8,134 nucleotides of DNA from Prosthecobacter sp. (GTDB lineage: Bacteria; Verrucomicrobiota; Verrucomicrobiia; Verrucomicrobiales; Verrucomicrobiaceae): contig JAOZVT010000648.1 of assembly GCA_025869455.1 (NCBI GenBank), forward strand, positions 1-8,134. The letters are read 5' to 3'. Under the pieces are notes generated by a model. The model was not told the DNA's origin and did not search any database. It saw only the letters and a program-made list of their open reading frames with translations. Below, piece by piece: positions 1 through 5,704 of this stretch. Position numbers and translations under genes: made by a program. Position 1 is the stretch's first letter; every line of letters starts with the position of its first letter.

Positions 1-971
1 ATGAGGATGCTGTGGGTTTCCACGCGATGTCCGATGAGTTTGACGCCCGGGAGCAATGGACTGTCGCTAATGCCGGTGGCGCAAAAGAGAGCACTTTCTC
101 CCATGATGAGGTCGTCACTGCGGAAGACGCGGTTCATTTCTTCTTCACTCGTAGTGGCGGCGACTTCAGCGCGGTGCTCCTCGGTGTGGAACCACATGCG
201 CACATCCATATCGCCACCCAGGCACTTCAGCGCAGCGGCGGCTAGCACAGCCTCAGGGCTACCACCCATACCGACATACATGTCCACGCCACTGTCTGGC
301 AGAGATGGGGCAACGGCAGCGGTGATGTCTCCATCGGTAATCATGCGCAGGGCGGCTCCACAGGCGCGAACTTCCTCAATGATGCCCGCATGGCGGGGGC
401 GATCCATGGTGACGACGACGACATCGCGCACGTTTTTACCCAAGGCTTCGGCGATGAAGGTGATGACGTCCTTCAAAGGCATGTCTAGGAGGCTCGCGTT
501 GCCATTCTTTTTCAGGGCACGTTTGACCGCCGGACCATAGGCCAGCTTATGACAATAAAAGCTGGGGATGTGCTTCATGGCGCTGGGGGCACCTTCTGGC
601 TTTTGCGCAGCGGCGATGACAGAGATGCTGTTAGGCGTGCCTTTGGCGATGTTGGTGGTGCCGTCAATGGGGTCCAAAGCGATGTCAAAGCGCGGGCTGC
701 CTGTCTTCCAGGTGCCCAGATGCTCTCCCACGAAGATGCCGGGGGCATTGTCCTTGATGCCTTCGCCAATGACGACTTCTCCGCGAATGTCCAGGATGTC
801 AAAGACGCCATAGATGGCGCTGCAAGCGGCGGCGTCTGCCAATTCTTTCTGTCCACGGCCTAACCAATGGATGGACTGAAGTGCTGCATTTTCAGTAGCG
901 CGGACGAATTCAAACTCCAGGACACGTTCAAGGTCCATGGGGCTGCGGAGAGGCGGAAGGTCAGATGACAT
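1..971 (-). CDS. glpX: Class II fructose-1,6-bisphosphatase (GlpX family), 3' end cut by the window edge
   Basis: This cytoplasmic enzyme hydrolyses fructose 1,6-bisphosphate to fructose 6-phosphate in gluconeogenesis. I translated the minus strand by hand from the ATG at 971-969; 323 residues are visible without a stop, against 336 in E. coli GlpX, so only a short tail is missing. The metal ligands known from E. coli GlpX have clear counterparts: D46 (in KELADAAA), E70 (in VIGEGIKD), D100 (in LDPIDGTT) and E240 (in GGSPEAV). The family landmarks WLGRG, NSISVIA, RPRHAGII and CATGI are also present. E. coli has DPIEGT where this protein has DPIDGT, a conservative change. An internal ATG at 938-936 is an alternative start; neither start has a Shine-Dalgarno match. 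The gene diverges from the sugar ABC ATPase across a 189-bp gap. Family assignment is confident; the exact start is less so. Confidence 0.93.
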   Translation of the reverse strand, partial: MSSDLPPLRSPMDLERVLEFEFVRATENAALQSIHWLGRGQKELADAAACSAIYGVFDILDIRGEVVIGEGIKDNAPGIFVGEHLGTWKTGSPRFDIALDPIDGTTNIAKGTPNSISVIAAAQKPEGAPSAMKHIPSFYCHKLAYGPAVKRALKKNGNASLLDMPLKDVITFIAEALGKNVRDVVVVTMDRPRHAGIIEEVRACGAALRMITDGDITAAVAPSLPDSGVDMYVGMGGSPEAVLAAAALKCLGGDMDVRMWFHTEEHRAEVAATTSEEEMNRVFRSDDLIMGESALFCATGISDSPLLPGVKLIGHRVETHSIL

Positions 972-1160
972 GGTGGTTGGTGGAAGGAACTAGGCACAAT
1001 CTGGAAGTATGCCAAGGCCGGAAGTGTTTCGTATTCAGCAAAGAGTGTTCAGTTCCCGGCAAGAATCATGGGCTGGAAGGGGTATCAAAGGGAATGCTGA
1101 AAACGGACTATTGCCTATTCGGTTCTTGGCATTTGCATTTGTTTTAGCCAGAATTTTATC
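972..1160. promoter_or_regulatory. Divergent intergenic control region with nested inverted repeats
   Basis: This 189-bp gap lies between the divergent glpX and ABC ATPase genes and must hold both promoters. Two inverted repeats are nested around nearly the same centre (about 1068-1071). The outer arms are ATGCCAAG at 1009-1016 and CTTGGCAT at 1125-1132; the inner arms are TTCAGCA at 1034-1040 and TGCTGAA at 1095-1101. Both outer arms contain TTGGCA, a fair -35 hexamer, pointing outward toward each gene. A small open frame across 965-1147 looks like chance. The repeats are seen directly; a regulatory role is inferred, and arms of 7-8 bp can arise by chance in a gap of this length. Confidence 0.35.
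1126..1154 (+). promoter_or_regulatory. Possible promoter of the ABC ATPase gene giving a leaderless transcript
   Basis: TTGGCA (1126-1131) is followed after 17 bp by CAGAAT (1149-1154, four of six matches to TATAAT). Transcription would begin at about the ATG at 1161, so the mRNA would have practically no leader. That fits the lack of any Shine-Dalgarno sequence before 1161. The -10 match is mediocre, so this is tentative. Confidence 0.22.
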
Positions 1161-2675
1161 ATGATCCTTTCCGCTCAACACCTAACCAAGAAATTTCCTG
1201 GGGTTATTGCCCTCAAGGACGTGTCCTTTGATCTGAAAGCGGGTGAAATCCATGCGCTGTGTGGGGAAAATGGGGCCGGGAAAAGCACCTTGATCAAGCT
1301 GCTCTCTGGCATTCATCCCTATGGTAGCTATGAGGGGCGATTTGAAGTGGCGGGGCAGGAAGCACAGTTTCGCTCCATTTCAGATGCGGCCAAGGCGGGC
1401 ATTGCGGTCATTTATCAAGAACTGGCCTTGGTGAATGAAATGACGGTGGCGGAGAACATCTTTTTGGGCAGCGAACCGAAGCGTTTGGGCGGGTTCATTG
1501 ATTGGCCGAAGATTTATCGAGAAGCCAAGGTGCTGTTGGATCGCTTCAAAGTGGACCTGGATCCAGCGGCGCGGGTGGGCTCGTTAGGCGTGGGGCAAAA
1601 GCAGTTGGTGGAGATCGTGAAGGCGCTGGCGAAGGATTCAAAGATTCTAATTCTGGATGAGCCTTCCGCTGCTTTGGCGGAGCATGAGGTGCTGATCCTG
1701 CTGGAGATCCTGCGGGATCTGCGGGCGCGGGGCATGGCCTGCGTGTACATCAGCCACAAGCTGGATGAAGTTTTTGCCATTTCTGACCGCATCACCGTGA
1801 TCCGAGATGGCTGTAGCATTGTCACGAAAGAGGCCAAAGATATGACCAAGGCGGAGGTCATTCAAAACATGGTGGGACGTGAGATCACGGATCTGTTTCC
1901 ACGCCGTGCCAGTAAGCAGGGTGAGGCAGTGCTGAGTGTAAAGAGTCTCTCCGTGAAGGATGAGCTTGGGGCGGATCGCCTGCATGACATTAGCTTTGAA
2001 CTGAAAGCTGGCGAGGTGCTGGGGATCGGTGGTCTCATGGGCGCTGGCCGTACCGAATTGCTCATGCATCTTTTCGGGGCGTGGGGAAAGCGTGCGGCAG
2101 GGCATGTGGAGCTGAGTGGGCGCAGTCTGGATGGGCTGCAACCTTCGCAGATTCTGAAAGCAGGCTTGGCTCTGGTGAGTGAAGATCGGCGGCGCTACGG
2201 GCTGGTGATCGAGCAAGAGATCGGCTTTAATATGTCACTCTCTTCGTTAGGCCAATTCAGTCGCGCAGGCTTTGTGAATCGCAGCCAGGAGACGGTGCGT
2301 AACCTGGAGTATTTCAAAAACCTGAGGGTAAAAGCCACGGGGTTGGAGGCTATCGTGGGTCGTTTATCAGGTGGTAATCAGCAGAAGGTGGTGCTGGGCA
2401 AGGCGCTCATGACTGGCCCGCAGGTGGTGATGCTGGATGAGCCAACGCGCGGCATTGATGTCGGGGCCAAATTAGAGATCTACGAACTGATCAATCAACT
2501 TACGGCTGAAGGCAAAGCGGTGCTGCTGGTCTCCAGCGAACTGCCGGAACTCATCGGTATGAGCGACCGCATTTTAATGCTGAATGAAGGCCACATCGGT
2601 GGCAGCTTTACACGCGCTGAAGCGACGCAGGAGAAACTGATGGAAGCTGCCATGGGACAGGTGATGGCCGCTTGA
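1161..2675 (+). CDS. xylG: Sugar ABC transporter ATP-binding protein, two nucleotide-binding domains, XylG-like
   Basis: This is the energising subunit of a CUT2-type monosaccharide importer, acting on the inner face of the cytoplasmic membrane. At 504 residues it has the normal length for the XylG/RbsA/MglA family. Domain 1 has Walker A GENGAGKST (35-43), Q-loop Q86, a signature LGVGQ (142-146), Walker B ILILDEP (162-168) and H-loop H199. Domain 2 has the degenerate Walker A GLMGAGRTE (291-299), signature LSGGNQQ (402-408), Walker B VVMLDEP (422-428) and SSE (458-460) where an H-loop His would be; this asymmetry is normal for the family. The HPYGSYEG stretch (52-59) resembles E. coli XylG (PHGSYEG), which favours xylose, but specificity really depends on a binding protein that is not in this window. 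No permease gene follows; a small membrane protein begins 7 nt after the stop. No Shine-Dalgarno site precedes the ATG. Confidence 0.9.
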   Translation: MILSAQHLTKKFPGVIALKDVSFDLKAGEIHALCGENGAGKSTLIKLLSGIHPYGSYEGRFEVAGQEAQFRSISDAAKAGIAVIYQELALVNEMTVAENIFLGSEPKRLGGFIDWPKIYREAKVLLDRFKVDLDPAARVGSLGVGQKQLVEIVKALAKDSKILILDEPSAALAEHEVLILLEILRDLRARGMACVYISHKLDEVFAISDRITVIRDGCSIVTKEAKDMTKAEVIQNMVGREITDLFPRRASKQGEAVLSVKSLSVKDELGADRLHDISFELKAGEVLGIGGLMGAGRTELLMHLFGAWGKRAAGHVELSGRSLDGLQPSQILKAGLALVSEDRRRYGLVIEQEIGFNMSLSSLGQFSRAGFVNRSQETVRNLEYFKNLRVKATGLEAIVGRLSGGNQQKVVLGKALMTGPQVVMLDEPTRGIDVGAKLEIYELINQLTAEGKAVLLVSSELPELIGMSDRILMLNEGHIGGSFTRAEATQEKLMEAAMGQVMAA

Positions 2676-2682
2676 TACGATT

Positions 2683-3084
2683 ATGCCAGCAGGAATTGAC
2701 AGCCCTGAGTTAGGAGGTCTCGCCTTTGGGGTGATTAAGTTGTCGGGCTATTGCTTTGCAGCTTACATGATGTCGAGGCATTACCGGAAACCAAATAGCC
2801 ACTGGTTTGTTATTGGACTAACGAGAACTTTGATCGGGGTTGCCTTTGGTTATCCCTATTATAACTGGATCACTTCGTCTTCCCACAGTGTTTGGTTTAT
2901 GGCAGGTCTAATACCGATTCGAATGGTCGAATGGTTGCTGCTTATTTCCATGTTTTATGACCGTCGATTACAGAATCGTTTACAAGCGTTTAGTGTCGCG
3001 GCTGCTGGCACAGCGTGGTCGTTTGTGCTCGACCTGCCTGCTACCATAGGATTCATTTTAGTGGGAGGATTCTGGATCTGCTAA
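2683..3084 (+). CDS. Small hypothetical integral membrane protein, four predicted helices
   Basis: I do not recognise this 133-residue protein. Hydrophobic segments lie at about 10-30, 41-62, 69-92 and 103-131, separated by short polar loops (SRHYRKPNSH, YDRRLQNRLQ). There is no signal peptide and no catalytic motif I can name. The second and third segments carry arginine and glutamate (LTRTLIGVAFG and PIRMVEWLLL), suggesting a polar site within the membrane. It begins 7 nt after the ABC ATPase stop, so co-transcription and translational coupling are likely, but it is far too short to be the missing XylH-type permease (roughly 390 residues in E. coli). GC content over 2701-3060 is about 46% by hand count, clearly below the flanking genes, so it may be a later arrival. 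The long open frame and sensible hydrophobic pattern support a real gene. Confidence 0.65.
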   Translation: MPAGIDSPELGGLAFGVIKLSGYCFAAYMMSRHYRKPNSHWFVIGLTRTLIGVAFGYPYYNWITSSSHSVWFMAGLIPIRMVEWLLLISMFYDRRLQNRLQAFSVAAAGTAWSFVLDLPATIGFILVGGFWIC

Positions 3085-3228
3085 TTCGGTGTACAACCTC
3101 CAAGACACTTGGTCAGAAACCAGCGGAAGCTCGTGGACTCCTGTCAGTCTATGGCTAAAACTAGACGTTCTTGACCTTTAAAGTTGTTTGAGAAATCTAC
3201 TAAAGCCATACACTGAGATCGGATTGCC
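3085..3228. other. Intergenic region, low GC, no feature recognised
   Basis: The 144 bp between the two small hypothetical genes are AT-rich toward the right (around 3170-3215). I see no RNA gene, no strong hairpin and no convincing promoter hexamer pair, although a promoter for the next gene probably lies here. Confidence 0.4.
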
Positions 3229-3582
3229 ATGACTGAGAGATCAAATCGTCATCGAGTCATGGATGACTCTCACTTCTGGACGGCCCTGGCGTATGGAGCC
3301 TGTGGTTGGCTTCATGATTCGGAGGATGCTTCGCTTCGAAGATTTTGGATTGACGACTTCCTTCCTGAAAATGCAGCGAATACAAAGTTCGGCGTGGATG
3401 TTGATGGTATCGCATGGGTAGGGGAGGGGCCGCGAGATCAGCATCCGTATCGTTTTGTTGTTTCCATTCCTCAAAAGATGCTAGGTCGCTGGGAGCAGGG
3501 TTTCACCATTGAGCAGCTTGTGCTTGATGAGGTAGAGCAGACACTGCAAGTGCAGATTGTAGGTGAAAGGCGAGTCGCCTAA
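3229..3582 (+). CDS. Hypothetical small soluble protein
   Basis: This 117-residue acidic protein has no signal peptide or membrane segment. Recognisable blocks are DDSHFWTAL (12-20), RFWIDDFLPE (38-47), DGIAWVGEG (59-67) and YRFVVSIP (74-81). From memory, this order (aromatic-rich N-terminus, W-x-D-x-F-x-P, G-x-A-W, then a beta strand ending in P) resembles uncharacterised conserved proteins of planctomycetes, verrucomicrobia and proteobacteria, but I cannot name a family or a function. The ATG at 3259 (starting MDDSHFW) is a credible alternative start and would place the first conserved block at the N-terminus. The stop codon lies inside a small stem-loop (3568-3580). GC content is about 50%, below the flanking large genes. 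Neither neighbour hints at a role. Confidence 0.6.
   Translation: MTERSNRHRVMDDSHFWTALAYGACGWLHDSEDASLRRFWIDDFLPENAANTKFGVDVDGIAWVGEGPRDQHPYRFVVSIPQKMLGRWEQGFTIEQLVLDEVEQTLQVQIVGERRVA
3568..3580 (+). other. Short stem-loop overlapping a stop codon
   Basis: AGGCG (3568-3572), loop AGT, CGCCT (3576-3580) forms a perfect 5-bp GC-rich hairpin that reaches into the TAA of the preceding gene. A second perfect 5-bp hairpin follows at once: CTGCG (3591-3595), loop GTGCA, CGCAG (3601-3605). Neither has a T-tract, so they are not clear intrinsic terminators. Confidence 0.3.
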
Positions 3583-3676
3583 CCAGTATGCTGCGGTGCA
3601 CGCAGTGATCGCCTTCTGAGGTGCTAGTCAGAGGTAGGGACAGATTGTTGGAATAATCAGAAGAGGCGCTTCTCCC

Positions 3677-4681
3677 ATGGTTGTGATTACCCCTAGATTT
3701 CTCATGAAGACGTTTTTAAATTCATCTTGGTGTCTGCTTTTTAACCTTGTTGTGTTTTCCTCGATGGCCAGTTGTGTGCGTGCCTCCGATACGCCTTCGG
3801 CGAACCCGATTGAAGTTGGCCGGGTGAGTTGGGGGCGGGATGTGGATGTGGGGCTGGCGGAGGCTAAGGCGACGGGGAAGCCGGTGTTTTTACTTTTTCA
3901 GGAGGTGCCGGGTTGTTCGGGATGTCAGCAGTTTGGCCGTGAAGTGCTGAGTGAGCCGGCTATGGTGGCGGCGATAGAAAAACATTTCGTCCCGGTATTT
4001 ATACCTAACAATAAGTCAGGTAAGGATGGTGAGACGCTGAAACGTTTTCATGAACCTGCGTGGAATTACCAAGTGGTGCGCTTTCTGGATGCGAAGGGAC
4101 AGGATCTGGTTCCACGCAAGGATGGGGTCTGGACGGCGAGACCTTTGGCGGAGCGCATGGTGCAGGCTCTGAAGAAAGCGGGGCTGGAAGCCTCTCCTGA
4201 ATTGCAGGCCTTGGCAGGTCTGAAAGTGAGTGCGGCTACCACGCAGCGGGCGGCTTTTTCACAGTCTTGTTTTTGGACCGGGGAGATGAAGATTGGCCAG
4301 ATCGAAGGAGTGGTGAAGACGGAGGCTGGGTTCTATGATGGTCATGAGGTCACACTGGTGGACTATGATCCGGCGAAGGTGGCCTTTGATGATTTGGTGA
4401 AGCAAGCCTCCGCTGCGCAATGTGCGGATGGAGTTTATGTGACGACTGAGGAGCAGTCTGAATTGGCCAAGAAAGTGGGCCATCACCGCATTAGCCAACT
4501 GGGGAGTAGCTACCGATCAGCGCCTGCCTCGGATCAAAAGAAGCAACTCCAAGGAACTTCTTTGGCCACCTTACCCCTGACCCCGGAACAGGCCACGAAG
4601 GCGAATGCCTTTGTCCGGGTTCAACCTGCGAAAGCGTTGGAGTATCTGACGCCTGAGCAAGTGGGGAAGGTGAGCCGTTAA
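3677..4681 (+). CDS. Exported VPG[U/C]xxC-type thioredoxin-like protein with C-terminal MsrA-like domain
   Basis: An exported, presumably thiol-redox-active protein of 334 residues. The N-terminus holds a signal sequence; the ATG at 3704 (residue 10, MKTFLNSSW) is an alternative start that gives a more typical signal peptide, while the first ATG has a weak AAGAGG 10 nt upstream. Cleavage after VRA (36) is likely; MASC (30-33) is an imperfect lipobox. A thioredoxin-like domain spans about 45-170, with active motif VPGCSGC (C80, C83) followed by QQFGREVLS and AWNYQVVRFLD. A second domain, about 190-315, starts AAFSQSCFWTGE (C198), resembling the GCFWG site of methionine sulfoxide reductase A, and continues with VVKTEAGFYDGHEV and DYDP; it is shorter than real MsrA. 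C249 might be a resolving cysteine. I recall this architecture as the 'VPGUxxT thioredoxin-like (seleno)protein' family, some of whose members use selenocysteine; here TGT encodes cysteine. The enzymatic role is unproven; methionine sulfoxide or disulfide reduction is inference. Confidence 0.85.
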   Translation: MVVITPRFLMKTFLNSSWCLLFNLVVFSSMASCVRASDTPSANPIEVGRVSWGRDVDVGLAEAKATGKPVFLLFQEVPGCSGCQQFGREVLSEPAMVAAIEKHFVPVFIPNNKSGKDGETLKRFHEPAWNYQVVRFLDAKGQDLVPRKDGVWTARPLAERMVQALKKAGLEASPELQALAGLKVSAATTQRAAFSQSCFWTGEMKIGQIEGVVKTEAGFYDGHEVTLVDYDPAKVAFDDLVKQASAAQCADGVYVTTEEQSELAKKVGHHRISQLGSSYRSAPASDQKKQLQGTSLATLPLTPEQATKANAFVRVQPAKALEYLTPEQVGKVSR

Positions 4682-4696
4682 AAGGTATATTTTGTT

Positions 4697-4717
4697 AGGC
4701 CTCTAGCATAGAGGTCT
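4697..4717. terminator. Stem-loop in the convergent gap
   Basis: AGGCCTCTA (4697-4705), loop GCA, TAGAGGTCT (4709-4717) pairs over 9 bp with one G-U wobble, starting 15 nt after the stop of the thioredoxin-like gene. No T-run follows on either strand, so termination would be weak or factor-assisted; the stem may also serve as an mRNA 3' end. Confidence 0.4.
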
Positions 4718-4757
4718 GGTGGAAAACTTGGCTTTGGTGGCGAAGTCTGGCCGCTAA

Positions 4758-4779
4758 ATCTCTGCCTACGGTCGGAGAT
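4758..4779 (-). terminator. Probable terminator of the esterase/dehydrogenase unit
   Basis: ATCTCTG (4758-4764) pairs with CGGAGAT (4773-4779) with one wobble, and the inner CC/GG can extend the stem past a one-base bulge to leave a TAC loop. Read on the minus strand, it begins 13 nt after the esterase stop and is followed by a short TTTA run, a plausible but weak intrinsic terminator. Confidence 0.4.
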
Positions 4780-4792
4780 GATCTGTTCTGCT

Positions 4793-5650
4793 CTATTTCC
4801 GCCAGAGCCATTTCATGGCTTCGGGGAAGAGGGAGGCTCCGTGCTTGCTGTTGTGTTGGCCGTCGCCTAACTCAAAGTGGTGATCGTAGCCCATGTAAGT
4901 GAGGGCTTTGTCCATCTGCTGGTTGGCCAGGGGCCAGTTGCCGTAGGGGTTGTCCAGGTCGTTGGCTCCATCCTGATGGTAGATGCGTAGGGGTTTGCGT
5001 TCGGTCAGGCGGATGATGGAGGGGTAGGCATTACCGCCTGCGAGGTCCACAAAGCTGCCGATGGTGGAGAAGACTTTGCGGAATTTGTCTGGGCGCTCCC
5101 AGGCGACGGTGAAGGCGCAGATGGCACCGCTGCTGGCTCCAGCGATGGCCCAGCCTTCGGGATCATTGGTTAGGCGATAGTCTTTGGTGACTTGGGGGAT
5201 GATTTCTTCCAGCAGAAAGCGGGCGTAGGTATTGCCTAACGTGTTGTATTCTTTGCCGCGATTGTTGCTTTTCCAGGCGCTGGCGGGTTTGGCGCTGCCG
5301 GAGTGGCCGGGATTGATGAAGATGGCGATGGTGGGTGCCATGTCTCCGCTGGCGATGAGGTTGTCAAAGACGGTGGGGACGCGCCAGGCTCCTTTGAGGC
5401 CGACGTAGTCGTGACCATCCTGGAAGACCATGAGATTGGCTGGTTGTTCGGCTTTATACTGCGCGGGCACGTAGATCCACCAGTCGCGTGTGGTGCCAGG
5501 GTAGATCTGGGATTCATGCGCAGGCATGGGGATGACCTGCCCTTTCGGGACGCTGGCGTTTTCCTGGGAAAGCGGGCCGAGTTTGTAGTCGTCGATGGCT
5601 AAGACGGCGCTGCTGACAAGGAAGAAGACGGGGAGGAGACGCAGGAGCAT
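4793..5650 (-). CDS. Exported alpha/beta hydrolase, esterase D / enterochelin-esterase-like
   Basis: A secreted or periplasmic serine hydrolase of 285 residues. The signal peptide MLLRLLPVFFLVSSAVLA (1-18) is classic. The fold shows the esterase D family pattern: RDWWIYVPAQY (55-65), LMVFQDGHDYVG (73-84) and the oxyanion region FINPG. The nucleophile elbow is GASSG (171-175) with Ser173. The acid is probably in DGANDLDN (227-234), and the catalytic His is H266 or H270 in DGQHNSKHG. The C-terminus, AMKWLWRK, is typical of close relatives, as I remember them from planctomycetes and verrucomicrobia. Such proteins are often labelled 'enterochelin esterase', but no siderophore genes are nearby; a carbohydrate-ester substrate is equally plausible because the gene follows a sugar dehydrogenase. 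It lies 54 nt downstream of that gene on the same strand, after a perfect hairpin. No Shine-Dalgarno precedes the ATG. Substrate unknown. Confidence 0.88.
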   Translation of the reverse strand: MLLRLLPVFFLVSSAVLAIDDYKLGPLSQENASVPKGQVIPMPAHESQIYPGTTRDWWIYVPAQYKAEQPANLMVFQDGHDYVGLKGAWRVPTVFDNLIASGDMAPTIAIFINPGHSGSAKPASAWKSNNRGKEYNTLGNTYARFLLEEIIPQVTKDYRLTNDPEGWAIAGASSGAICAFTVAWERPDKFRKVFSTIGSFVDLAGGNAYPSIIRLTERKPLRIYHQDGANDLDNPYGNWPLANQQMDKALTYMGYDHHFELGDGQHNSKHGASLFPEAMKWLWRK

Positions 5651-5667
5651 GGTGGAGTGGTCGGGAG

Positions 5668-5697
5668 ATTCGATAGGCGGGAAAAAGCCTATCGAAT
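5668..5697 (-). repeat. Perfect 11-bp inverted repeat between two co-directional genes
   Basis: ATTCGATAGGC (5668-5678) and GCCTATCGAAT (5687-5697) are exact reverse complements around an 8-nt spacer, GGGAAAAA. The hairpin starts 7 nt after the dehydrogenase stop and ends 17 nt before the esterase start. On the minus-strand RNA the loop is UUUUUCCC and no U-run follows the stem, so it is more like an mRNA-stabilising or attenuating intercistronic hairpin, or an operator, than a standard terminator. Confidence 0.75.
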
Positions 5698-5704
5698 AAC
5701 GGGA

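Larger units (their letters stand above)
630..5240. repeat. Dispersed heptamer GTTAGGC / GCCTAAC, nine copies
   Basis: Exact copies lie on the plus strand at 630-636, 1583-1589, 2246-2252, 4694-4700 and 5169-5175, and on the minus strand at 858-864, 3577-3583, 4865-4871 and 5234-5240. Base composition predicts about one copy in the whole window, both strands counted. Five of the nine continue as GTTAGGCG. Most lie inside genes, in more than one reading frame, so a single dipeptide does not explain them. No function is assigned. Confidence 0.5.

Noticed and set aside
1..540. Long plus-strand open frame across the left edge
   Set aside because: It is the antisense shadow of glpX, whose minus-strand translation matches GlpX motifs throughout.
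965..1147. A 60-residue plus-strand open frame between glpX and the ABC ATPase
   Set aside because: It overlaps the glpX start, has no ribosome site or sensible composition, and the region is better explained as a divergent control region.
2031..2550. Degeneration of the second nucleotide-binding domain of the ABC ATPase (altered Walker A, no H-loop His)
   Set aside because: This asymmetry is normal in the RbsA/MglA/XylG family and the frame is intact.
3914..3925. In-frame selenocysteine (TGA) in the VPGxxxC motif of the thioredoxin-like gene
   Set aside because: The codons read TGT-TCG-GGA-TGT, so both positions are ordinary cysteines.
3577..4700. Integron-like attC sites: GCCTAAC overlapping the stop at 3582 and GTTAGGC at 4694, resembling attC core sites around a gene cassette
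   Set aside because: An attC needs both core motifs within roughly 55-150 bp and a long imperfect palindrome. No GTTRRRY partner follows 3583 in range (the nearest, GTTGGAA, fails the last base) and no RYYYAAC partner precedes 4694. The same heptamer also occurs inside housekeeping genes.
4793..5650. Siderophore hydrolysis (true enterochelin esterase)
   Set aside because: The protein is exported and no siderophore synthesis or uptake gene is nearby; only general esterase membership is supported.
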